From Misgurnus anguillicaudatus (taxonomy: Eukaryota > Chordata > Actinopteri > Cypriniformes > Cobitidae): DNA of 64,000 bases. The stretch covers positions 39,360,501 to 39,424,500 of the forward strand of contig NC_073339.2 of assembly GCF_027580225.2 (NCBI RefSeq), written 5' to 3'. Positions 1-10,400 of this stretch are shown piece after piece. The notes beneath the pieces are model-generated. The model was not told where the DNA came from. It made no database searches and saw only the letters and a program-made list of their open reading frames with translations. Made by a program: the position numbers and the translations under genes. Within the stretch, counting starts at the first letter, position 1. Each line of letters opens with the position of its first letter.

Positions 1-3000
1 TGACCCTCGCCGGAATGTCCTTGTCTTCCGGGACCCAGAAGGCAATGATGTTGTCCCCAGGTGACCAAGAGAAATCTCTGTCACAAATAAAGGAATCGTT
101 TATAAATAGTTATTTACAGCTCCCATCTCTAAAAATATACATCATGTTTTGTTCCCAGGGGTCAAACATTTAAAAAAACATGAGGGGTGGTAAATAATGA
201 GAGAATTATGATTAGTTTAGGAGCAGTATGTAGGATTGTGGCCAAAACTGGTACTGCAATCACAGAACTGGTGGCCAAAACACAAAATGACAATATAAAC
301 ATCAGTTGAGGGCTGTAACTCCACTTTTTAAATGACAATATCCTGGCCAGACCACTGTTGTGAGTGATAAGTATTTGAAATGAAAATGATTTCTTAATGT
401 CTAGTGACATATCAGGGCCATTTTATGATGAATTAAAATACATTTCTTACATACTGTTCCTTTAAGCATTTATGAAAACTTACTTTATTCCAGTTATTTT
501 CAAACTCTTCTTATCTAGCAGACCCATCGACTGTAATAAGTGAAAGGGCATTACAAAAACAGCAAGTTCAGAAAATGCATATAAACATGCACCAAAATAA
601 AAAGTTGGCTTACAGGTGTTTCATAGATACTAAGAGTGTCTTGTGTCATTCTGGCAAAAAACTTTCCATCCTGACTCCACCTGTAAAAGAAGCAGTTTTA
701 TAATGCCTAAGGTCCAAGTATGGTCGTACACGAGAGTCTGCATACAGCAAGCGTGATGCAAGTTTCATCATCAGCATCGCCGGATTTTGAAACCCCACAT
801 ACATTGTTAGCATAGGTCGCGCATTTACATACAAGATATTGTAATATGCAGCCCAGGCGATGCATTGCATTTAGTCGCAATGCACATGCGTCGAACGTCT
901 TTGTACACGTTCGAGTCAAATAAACTATACTTTGCAAGGCTGTGCATTTAACTGTGCGTGTACGTTCGGGTAAATATAGAAAAAATACTATACTTTGGGC
1001 TTTAAAGTATTTATGCAGTTTGGAAATGAAGCAAGATGAATCTGGATAACATTTGTTTGCCTGTCTGAGTCTAAAGCGGGAGGAATTATGATAATGTCGG
1101 TATTGTCTATATCACCTATCCCAGGAAGTTAACTGACTACAATCCATGTGTTTGTTGTTGTCCAAGAAAAGAGATTTACGTTGGAGACGATAACTCGCTT
1201 GATTATTTACTTTGGGGTTTGTACCTTTCGCATATCGTTAACATGTACTAATACACACTTACACACCAAAGGAAATGTAAAATTGTAAATCGGACCATAG
1301 GTGCTCTTTAATATGCATTGCTGTATATGGACTTCATTTGGACTTTGATCGTTAAATGCGATTTTCTCAATATTTAGATTTTTTTGCACTTTTAAATTCC
1401 AGATTTTATCTTGGCCAAATATTGTCCTATCCCAACAAAGCATACATCAATGGAAAGCTTACTTATTTAGCTTTCAGATGATGTATAAATGTCAATTTCA
1501 AACAATTGACCCTTACGCCTAAGATTTTGTGGTCCAGGCTCACATTTATTTATTTGAGAGATGCCTTTATCCGAAGAGACCACATATTTAATAAGAATGT
1601 CTGTTCCCCTAATGCAGTGCTCTACTAGTTGAGATCCAGGATTATATTACTTACTTAAAAATAGGCCAGTGTGCTGAACTCTCACAATGGAAGCCACGTT
1701 TTTTCTGTCCCGTCAAAATATCCCAAATGATGATGGCTTGAGGGTCTTCTTTGGTATCCATCAATGGGCTGAAGGTCACCACATACCTAACCAACGTTAT
1801 TAACATGTTAATAAAGTGTGTAACATACAGCCGCTCTGTTTACCTCACATATTTACCTCTCACACGGGGAGAAATCAATGAGCGATACACCCTGGTGGCT
1901 GAATCTCTGTATCTGCTTAAACTTTTCTCCTCCCCACAAAGCAATTCCTCGTTGGTGGAAGGTGGCCAGGTACGTGCCTTTAGGTGACCAGCGGACGTAA
2001 GTCTCCGTCCACCGCTGAAGACATATTAGACAGTAATGCATCACAACAGGGCTTATGTCATTGCGTATTGTCATGGTAGTTATTTGAAATCAAATACTTT
2101 TACTTACAGCTCGTTCCTCAACCAATATTGGCTCCTTTGCATCATTGGAAAATATGGCCGTTCGCTCTCCCGATTCATAAATTACACTATACTGATCACG
2201 ACAATCTGGATCTTCCAGCCAGTGTCTCATGTTACCCTGGTAAATGGTGACAAGACATTATGTAAATCTATGGTGTAAAATACACCATTAGGGGCAGTTT
2301 CCCGGACAGGGATTAGAGTAGTCCTAGACTAAAATAAATGTAAGAGCTGTCCAAACTGAAATAAACTTGCACTGACATATCTTAAAATACATCAGTGTCC
2401 CATGGTTTGCCCCAAAATGCACACAAGTAATGTTATTTCCTAAAGAAACTTAGGCCTAGTCCTGGTTTAAGGTAATCCCTGTCCGGGAAACCACCCCTGT
2501 ATGTTTAAAATATGTATTTACATATTATTAAAATTAATTTATAAAAGCTTGAAACTAAAGCTTGAATTAAATAAACAGATATGTGTTCATAAATATTCTG
2601 ATATTACATAATAATACCTAAGCTTCAAACTCACTGTGGCGGTTTCCCGGACAGGGCTTAAAGGAATATTCCATTTTCTTAAAAGAAAAATCCAGACAAT
2701 CCACTCACCACCATGTCATCCAGGGTGTTGGTGTCTTTCTTTGTTCAGTCGAGAAGAAATTATGTTTTTTTGAGGAAAACATTGCAGGATTTTTCTCATT
2801 TTAATGGACTTTAATGGACACCAACACTTAACACTAAACTCAACACGTACCAGTATATTCAACGGAGTAACAAAGGACTATAAACGATCCCAAACGAGGC
2901 ACAAGGGTCCCACCCAGCGAAACGACTGTCACTCTTGACAAGAAAAAAATGCACCTCCAAACCACAACTCCTCGTCTAGGTCCGGTCCAGCGCGACCCAA

Positions 3001-6000
3001 CGCAAATGCGTAGTGACGTAGGGAGGTCACGTGTTACATATATAAAACGCACATTTGCGGACCGTTGTAAACAATAAACTGACACAAAGACATTAAATAG
3101 TATCATTCAACATACAACAACGTCAGAACGGTCCTCTTTCAACACACTTGTAAACATTGGGGCAGAGTTTCGCGTTCGTCCTCTGTGACCTCTTGACGTC
3201 ATGACGTATTGCGTGAGGTCACGCTGACGCTTTCAGGACAGGAGGAAGACGAGAAATTGGGGTTTAAAAGTGTATATTTGTTATTTTTATTGTCAAAAAT
3301 GACAATCGTTTCGCTTGATAAGACCCTTATGCCTCGTTTGGGATTGTTTACAGTCTTTGAAACTCCGTTGAAAAAAACCGCCACGTGTTGAGCCAAGTGT
3401 CAAGTGCTGATGTCCACCAAAGTCCACCAAAATGAGAAAAATCCTGCAATGTTCTCATCAAAAAACACAATTTCCTCTGGACCGAACAAAGAAAGACACC
3501 AACATCCTGGATGACATGGTGGTGAGCAAACCACCTGGATTTTTCTTTCAAGAAAATTGAATACTACTTTAAGTCTAGTGCAAGACTAAAATGCTAGTTG
3601 TCCTAACTGAAATCAGCTTGCATTGACATATCTTAACATATTTAAATGCCAATGTTTTGTCTCAAGATGCACACAAGTAATGATTTTATGTAAGATATGT
3701 TTGTAAAAACTAAGGCCTAGTCCTAAATTAATCTAAACCCTGTCCGGGAAACCCTCCATTAACTTTTGAACTGTTTTATAAAAATGACCATATAGTAAAT
3801 AGTTTATAAACAGTTTATATGGTCTATTTATAATTTTCTCAAAGGTCACATATACACACAAAACCACATACAAAATCTTTAAACGGTTGCTTTTCAGGTG
3901 TTTCCCACTGGTCATTGATGTTCATGTACCTAAAACACACACATAAATTGTTCAGTACACAAAAGAAATGGTAAAAAAAATTATCCAGCTGTCACTGGGA
4001 CAGCACCCTTTACAAAGGTCCTAATATTTACCATTTAGGTAAAGATATGTATACATTTGGTACCAACATGTACCATTGAGGACCCATATGTATTTAAGGT
4101 ACTAATGCAACCCTATATCACGAAATTGCGTGACTTTTTCACGCATGGACCAGCGTGACAATGTCACGCTTTGCCGCGTTTGAGCGTGAGCATGTCACGC
4201 TTTTCTGTTTGTGTCGCTGTCACGTATTGGTTACTCAACTTTTTTGTCCTATTTTCAAACCATTGTCGCTTCGGTTTAGGGTTAGATTTGGTGCTTGTGT
4301 TATATGTCACTTGAAGTATTTGTCACTTTAAGTATTGGTTTATAAAATAAAAAGATACAATACTTATTCTTTTATATTTTCTAAACTTTAACCAATTGTC
4401 ACCTGACGTTGGGGTTAGAGTTTGTTTAGGTAAGAGTGTCATTTTATGTAAATCTAACCCTAAACCGAAGCGACAATGGTAAGAAATTAGGACAAAAAAG
4501 TTGAGTAACCAATACGTGACAGCGACACAAACAGAAAGCGTGACATGCTCACGCTCAAACGCGGCAAAGCGTGACATTGTCACGCTGGTCCATGCGTGAA
4601 ATAGTCACGCAATTTCGTGATACTGGGTTGACTAATGACCTCTTTAGGTGAAAATGTGTACTTTTTATAAGGGTACTTGCCTAGTGACATCTGTGGACCA
4701 TTTTTTTCTGACATTGTACATAATAATCAGTGGTATTTGTGTATTTTTTGTAAAAGCTTTTTACATTTATTTTGCTCTAGCCGGAAACAAAGCATAACTA
4801 CTTCAATGATCATGCGATTCAACATGACACACAACATTTATCAAGAGGGACATACTTATCGAAATCAGTAAACAGATTGACTCTGAATGTGTGCTGTTTG
4901 TCCAGTTTGTAACCATCTGCATTTTTGACTGCTTCCAGGGCTTGGATAGGTGATGCGTACTCCAAAAATATATACCTGAGGACACATACAAGACTTATTA
5001 TTATATAATATATTTCACTGGTTAATTTTCAATGGTGTAAACTCTTAAATGTGTTAAAAAATTAAAAGCATACCCTTTGGTGGTACCAGCAGCATCAGGG
5101 TAAAACTCATTAGTGATTTTTCCAAACTTTGAGAAGATTTTATGGATCACATTTTTTAGTTTTTCCAGACGTTCAGGGCCCACCTGGGGAACATTGTCCA
5201 CCACCACCACTGAATCTATCCCATCAGCTTCCAGAGGTCTCTCTCGCAAAACGTCCTCCAACAACTCTACATTAAAACATACATTAAAGCTTATACGTAA
5301 TATATGGGCACTTATTTGAGGCCTGCATAAAACATCAAATATATTTTCAAAAATATTTTCTACAAAAAACAGATCCTACATTTATTCCAAACAGAAACAC
5401 TGGCAGTGCATGGTATCAAAGATTTACCGTGGTATTTTGTTATACAGGTATATAAGAATGTTTATAATATGCAACTAACATGTTATTTACAGAGTACTTA
5501 AACATCATGGTAAGTTTTGTTAATAGTAGTTTAATTGGGCTAGTCTTCTGTTCTGTACAGAAGAGACTTATTCCAGGGGCGTAGCCACAAGGGGGCCTGG
5601 GTGGGCCTTGGCCCCTTCATTTACATTTCTGCCCCCTCAGATTTTTTCTTAGTTTGATTGACAGCTGTTTTCAAACTTGATTGGATTAGCTCATGTCACG
5701 TGTTGTTGTGCGTAACTTATGCTGTCATCTTCCCATGAGAGTTCATTAATAATCGGTGACAATGGCAGCTGGCGCGCAAAGTACAATATTACGCTTTTTC
5801 AAAAAAGCACAGAAAGATGAGCAAGAAAAAAATAATGTGCCATCTATATCATCCGAGTCTACTTCATCTTCTGCTGAAACGGTGAAGTAAATATGCTGTT
5901 TTAAATGTGTACAGGTGTTAAGCTGTTTTATTTATAGGTGTTAAGCTATGTATAAAGTGCCCCCTCATTTTAAGATGGGACCCCCAAAAAATAAAATTAT

Positions 6001-6437
6001 AGCTACGCCCCTGACATATTCTACAAGATTCACTATTTATATGATTTTAATGTAGCAGCAATTACGAAAGCCACAGTTACTATGACAAACCTTATGACAT
6101 TTAATTAACAGCATTTTATAACTTATTACCCTTTAAAAACTGACAGACATAACGTACATATGACAAGCATCTGTCAAATCTGCAAACGCATTTATTTCAT
6201 GTATAATAATTATGCTATTATAAAAAAGTATAATATTATCATTATACATTAAAATGTAATGACATGGAATTTTATAGCAGTTTTGCTCCATCAGATGTTA
6301 AGAGTGTTGAGGCCGAGCGCATAGCGGATTCTTCACACAGCAGACTCTTTACCTTCATCATCGATGTCATCCACAAAATCCTCCGGGTCGCTGAACGAAG
6401 GCTCGTCTTCTTCGTCAAATTCAGGTTCGGCCGCCAT
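1..6437 (-). CDS. eif3b: eif3b, translation initiation factor eIF3 subunit B (5' part, runs off the left edge)
   Basis: eIF3b is a scaffold of the eIF3 complex, which loads mRNA and initiator tRNA onto the 40S subunit in the cytoplasm. Exons read on the minus strand are 6353-6437, 5074-5266, 4856-4975, 3872-3929, 2108-2236, 1857-2014, 1655-1786, 614-680, 484-530 and 1-77 (partial). They join in frame for about 355 codons. The start [20 protein letters not shown] has an acidic N-terminus much shorter than the human one. Residues about 40-125 form the RRM, with VVVVDNVP (RNP2-like) and KGYIFLEYA (RNP1). From about residue 175 the WD40-like propeller follows ([40 protein letters not shown]). Introns are full of MITEs. 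Fish can carry two eif3b copies, so which paralogue this is stays open. Confidence 0.96.
220..467. mobile_element. MITE, about 250 bp, in an eif3b intron
   Basis: The left end GAGCAGTATGTAGGATTGTG and the right end TTACATACTGTTCCTTTAA form terminal inverted repeats. A close copy lies at 38349-38634, with the shared interior 'ggccaaaactggta..gcaatcaca'. There is no coding capacity. It lies between exon 10 (1-77) and exon 9 (484-530). Confidence 0.75.
1158..1312. mobile_element. Partial copy of the 46109-46606 DNA element
   Basis: The segment from 'gtccaagaaaagagattta' to 'ggtgctcttta' matches, in reverse orientation, the left part of the complete element at 46109-46606. Only one terminus (ggtgctcttta) is present, so this is a truncated relic inside an eif3b intron. 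Confidence 0.65.
2291..2497. mobile_element. Short MITE with 'gtttcccggacaggg' inverted ends
   Basis: The termini GGGGCAGTTTCCCGGACAGG and CCTGTCCGGGAAACCACCCC are inverted repeats around about 200 bp of AT-rich interior. It lies in the eif3b intron between exons at 2108-2236 and 3872-3929. A second family member flanks 2639-3753. Confidence 0.8.
2639..3753. mobile_element. Second copy of the 'gtttcccggacaggg' MITE, split by a nested insertion
   Basis: The left end is 'ggtttcccggacagggctta' and the right end is 'aaccctgtccgggaaaccct'. The two halves correspond to the element at 2291-2497. The extra length is the nested element at 2660-3571, which inserted about 20 bp inside the left terminus. 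Confidence 0.75.
2660..3571. mobile_element. Nested long-inverted-repeat element
   Basis: The left arm (aaggaatattccattttctt, then the segment around 2700-2745) is mirrored by the right arm at about 3478-3571 (ending aatactacttta). The arms exceed 80 bp. The interior has two diverged palindromic pieces containing 'cctcgtttgggat'. No transposase reading frame is visible. Confidence 0.75.
4109..4630. repeat. Long near-perfect palindrome (foldback element)
   Basis: The arms at about 4118-4290 and 4450-4621 are close to exact reverse complements. They carry repeated 'gcgtgacaatgtcacgc' motifs and 'gttgagtaaccaatacgtga'. The loop is about 150 bp. A degraded relative lies at 22110-22345, upstream of G-alpha gene A. 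The element sits between eif3b exons 3 and 4. Confidence 0.88.
5574..6013. mobile_element. Non-autonomous hAT-like transposon
   Basis: The inverted termini are CAGGGGCGTAGCCAC and GCTACGCCCCTG. The flanking 8-mers acttattc and acatattc match at 7 of 8 positions, which fits an aged 8-bp hAT target-site duplication. It carries a short transposase-like first-exon remnant (5762-5890) in eif3b intron 1. Confidence 0.82.
5762..5890 (+). pseudogene. N-terminal remnant of a hAT-type transposase
   Basis: This 42-codon ORF begins [15 protein letters not shown], continues lysine/serine-rich ([22 protein letters not shown]) and ends in TAA. Starts such as '..LRFFKK..' are common in fish hAT/ZMYM-like transposon proteins. 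It lies inside a hAT-ended element that lacks any catalytic domain, so it is read as the 5' exon left after internal deletion. Confidence 0.55.
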
Positions 6438-6942
6438 GTTTGCCAAATCCTGCATTTAATGCACTGTAATCGTTGCCTTTGAATGCAGTCCGGTTACTTA
6501 TGTAAGAAAACTAATAGATGGAAATGCGTACGATAACGGGAATGCCGGCTGCCACCCGAGTGCGCAGTTAGAAACGCATGTGACGTCGGCTGCTGTCATG
6601 CGCGTGTGACCAAAGACTATTTATTTACAAGACGGCGCAGTGCCGTTACCGTGAAAAAGGGGAAAAGTGCAAGCTCTCATCACGGATTCTAGTAAAAAAA
6701 GAGCCAATCATCAATCGATTAAGACGATTTTCTGGGCTCTGTATAAGTTCTGTACGGACTGTTGTGAAGTTCTTATTAACCAAACAAACTGTAAAGTCGC
6801 GTATTAGCGCATTTTCAGTCTGAGAAACACTATTTCCGGTACAATTTATGTTACGCATAATTGTTGGTTTTTATTGTGGTCTGAGTGAATTATTTTAGAG
6901 ATATCTGTCTTCACTCTTTCAAGCAGTTGTACGACGTCTTAA
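6438..6942. promoter_or_regulatory. Divergent eif3b / brat1 promoter region
   Basis: The eif3b start codon (6437, minus) and the brat1 start codon (7465, plus) are about 1 kb apart, head to head. The interval is richer in CpG than its surroundings. It has 'gtgcgcagt' and 'catgcgcgtg' (NRF1-like), 'tgacgtcgg' at about 6581, 'aagacggcgc' at about 6631 and 'agccaatcat' (CCAAT-like) at about 6702. Transcription start sites cannot be placed from sequence alone. Confidence 0.5.
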
Positions 6943-7110
6943 ATGCCCGGAGAAGATGCAAATACGGCCGCAGAGTGCGACGACCTTCCTACAGGGACTT
7001 TGTTACGCAGTGTGTTTAAGAACATTAAAGTGCGCAGTATTTACGCATATCCAGCTAAAAAGGTCAACTCTCAGCTCGGAGACCTGTATGTCCCTTCCAA
7101 CACTCCGTAG
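6943..7110 (+). CDS. 55-codon ORF in the presumed brat1 5' leader (uORF or small protein)
   Basis: The ATG at 6943 opens 55 codons to TAG at 7108-7110. The product starts MPGEDANTAAECDDLPTGT and ends KKVNSQLGDLYVPSNTP. I do not recognise it. Its composition looks protein-like rather than random: an acidic N-terminus followed by a basic, Tyr-containing half. A consensus donor (aca|gtaagc) follows at about 7135 and an acceptor-like site (cattcttgaag) lies at about 7417. It may therefore sit in a brat1 5'UTR exon and act as an upstream ORF. Other options are a coding first exon of another transcript, or chance. Confidence 0.35.
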   Translation: MPGEDANTAAECDDLPTGTLLRSVFKNIKVRSIYAYPAKKVNSQLGDLYVPSNTP

Positions 7111-7464
7111 TACAGAGCGGTACAGAGAGAGCGACAGTAAGCGAAGATAGTTTGCTTTTAAAACACAATTTTGCCTCATTTATAGCAACGTTCAGAGTAT
7201 TAAGTGTACATTTTCACTTACCGTTAAGGTAACGTTTGCTACAATAACGTTGTTTTGTTGCTTAGTATGACGGATAAAATGTTTGTAACCTGTTGTGGTG
7301 GTCTTACCTCACTGTCCAGACTTATGTGACAAGTTATCCATCATTTTGTTTCTGGTAATAAGGTCAACCATTGCGCGAACAAAACACATAACTACTCTTT
7401 AATTTTCATTCTTGAAGATCTCCAGAGATCATACACGTGTTGGTGATCCTGGGACTTTTGTGCC

Positions 7465-10400
7465 ATGGACGATGATTGCTTATCGCTGCTGCCACTCATC
7501 TGTGTGGCTTTGGCAGATCCGAGGCAGTCTCCGCCTGATGATACCTCTTTAGAAAAGCTGCTGGATTGGTTTAAAGAGCTGCCCAGACAAAGTGAGCAAA
7601 ATGATCCAAATTGAGGTATATATCCTGATTGCTATCTTAAGTTCTCACAAAGTCATCCACTAAAATGAAACATGTTTTTATTCAGGCAATGGGGATTGTC
7701 TTCTGCAGCAACAGCCGTGTCTTTTGAAGTTCATATCCAGCGTTTGTAAATGTAAAGATATGGATCACACTATCCTGTCCTTTACCCTCAAACTCACCGG
7801 ATATCTGGCTGACACCGAGCAAGGCTTCAGCTTGCTTAAGGTGAGGTCTTACCTGTAACATGTTGTGTGGCAGGTGCATTATTGGCAGGTTTAGGATTAT
7901 AAATAATGCTTGTGTGTAACTGGTTTGTTTTGGTGTTCATCAGGAGGAAGGCCTGTTGGCGTGCGTGTTTGAGAAGGATGGTTGGTGCGTGCCAGATTTT
8001 TGGCATGATGCTTCGGTGCGCAGCGGCTGGGTACAGGGACTGTTAAATATGCTGAACCATTGGAAAGCTCTTGACTTTATTTGTGGAAATGGTAAACACA
8101 ATTATATACTTTATATAGGATTTTCATTTAGGAGCACATGTACTCCTTGGGAAAAAGGTTAGCGTAGAGCCCTGCTTTAGTATGACCACATGCCTTTCTT
8201 TCCACAGGACTCGTCAAAGTTCTTCTTCATCTGCAGAATGACCCGAGCCTGTTCGTCAGCTCTTTAGCCAATCAGCTTCTAGTGAATATCCTAAACTTCA
8301 TGACATCATCAAAGATAAATAACAGCAGTGATGTTGTGGGTTCAAGTCAATCTCCTCTGGGCTCTGTCACTTCAGAGATCATGAGTGCCATGGTTGAAGC
8401 ATTGGGCTCAGATAAGCATCCTCAGGTCCTCCAGGGCTTAAAACTGCTGTCATTGGTTTTCTCTCAGTGTGGGGAGCCAATCAAAATCATGCGATGGGAA
8501 GATGTCCTGGTACCTCTGGAGGTCTTGATTAAAAGGGGATCAGGATTATTGACACAGCCTCTTATGACTGTGCTCCTGGCTGCTATCAGGTGGGTTTAAT
8601 ATGACACCTTTTGAATTTAAATTTAGCATTTCTTTCTAAATATATTGTTGTTTTAAAGGCGGGGTGCATGATCTCTGAAAGCCAATGTTGATATTTGAAA
8701 TCACCTAAACAAACACGTCCCTACCCCAATAGAATCTGGACCTTCTTTTAAAAGACCCACCCCACACATATGCAACCCAGGCAACGATGTGGGTTAGTAG
8801 ACAAGCCCCTTACTGCTGATTGGCTACAAGTGTGTTTTGGTACTCGGCCCGACCAGTGTTTTTCAAAAATCATGCACCCCGCCTTTAATAGCCTCTGTTT
8901 TAAATGTAAATAAAATAATGCAAAAATGTGCGTACATTAATGTTTAATAACATGATTTTAACATTTTTATAACATATTTATAACATTCTATATTGCATAA
9001 TTAAGTGTGACCCAAATCCGATTTAAACATATCCTACATAATGTAAAGATCATTCTGTAAAATATTTTTTATATCATTTGTATGAGACTTTAGCCTGGAT
9101 TTCACAGGCAGGGTCACATATACATATATATACTTCAATACAATAAATATACTTGTTTCTAAATATATGTGATGTATTTTTATATGTTTTCTTTATATAA
9201 TTGTGCATTATATTTGTGATATGTAATTGATATCCCACCTGGATTGAATTTATAAATAAGCTTAACATTTCAACATCACTTTTGGTATTGAATGTGGTCA
9301 TCTTTGTTGCTGATTTAATTTTTTTTCATTATAATTATCCATTTTATTATCTGTCACAGATCTCCTCTGCTCGGCCAATCAGAATGTAAAGTAAATGAAT
9401 TAATGGAAGTCATGTTGGGTGCTAAAAATGGAAAGAACTGTTTTCAGTGTGCCGCACTTATCGTAAAGCTGGAAAAATGGTGACTATTACACACACGCAT
9501 GTACTGTAAACTCGCAGTCGATCATGTGTTGAGTTGATATGTCTTATCAATGTCTCTTTATTTTCTTTTGCTATTGTAAGTTAACACTTTACAATACAGT
9601 TGTATTTGTCACCATTAATGTCAATGCGTTAGATAAAATAAACTAACAATGACCTATATAGTTTTACAGCATTTATTAATCTTTGTTAAAGGAATAGTCT
9701 ACTCATTTTCAATATTAAAATATGTTATTACCTTAACTAAGAATTGTTGATACATCCCTCTATCATCTGTGTGCGTGCACGTAAGCGCTGGAGCGTGCTG
9801 CGACGCTTCGATAGCATTTAGCTTAGCCCCATTCATTCAATGGTACCATTTAGAGATAAAGTTAGAAGTGACCAAACACATCAACGTTTTTCCTATTTAA
9901 GACGAGTAGTTATACGAGCAAGTTTGGTGGTACAAAATAAAACGTAGCGCTTTTCTAAGCGGATTTAAAAGAGGAGCTACATTTTATGGCGTAATAGCAC
10001 TTTTGGGAGTACTTCGACTCGGCGCAGTAACACCCTCCCTCTCCCATTATGAGAGGGAGAAGGGGAGCGGACTTTTCAGGCGCTTATGTGCACGCACACA
10101 GATGATAGAGGGATGTATTAACAATTCTTAGTTAAGGTAATAACATATTTTAATATTGAAAATGTGTAGACTATTCCTTTAAGTTAGTTTATGCCAATAC
10201 AGCTGTTCATGTTAGTTCATTGTGCATTAAAGGTGCAATTTGTAAGATATTTGCAGTAAAATCTCCAAAAACCACTAGGCCAGTGTTATATATTTTGTCC
10301 AGCTGATTACTATCAATATCTGTAATGTTTTCAACTACTTGTAAATCGTGAGAAAATTTCCATTCAAAACATTGACACGGGGCAGTGCAGTCTCCTGTCA

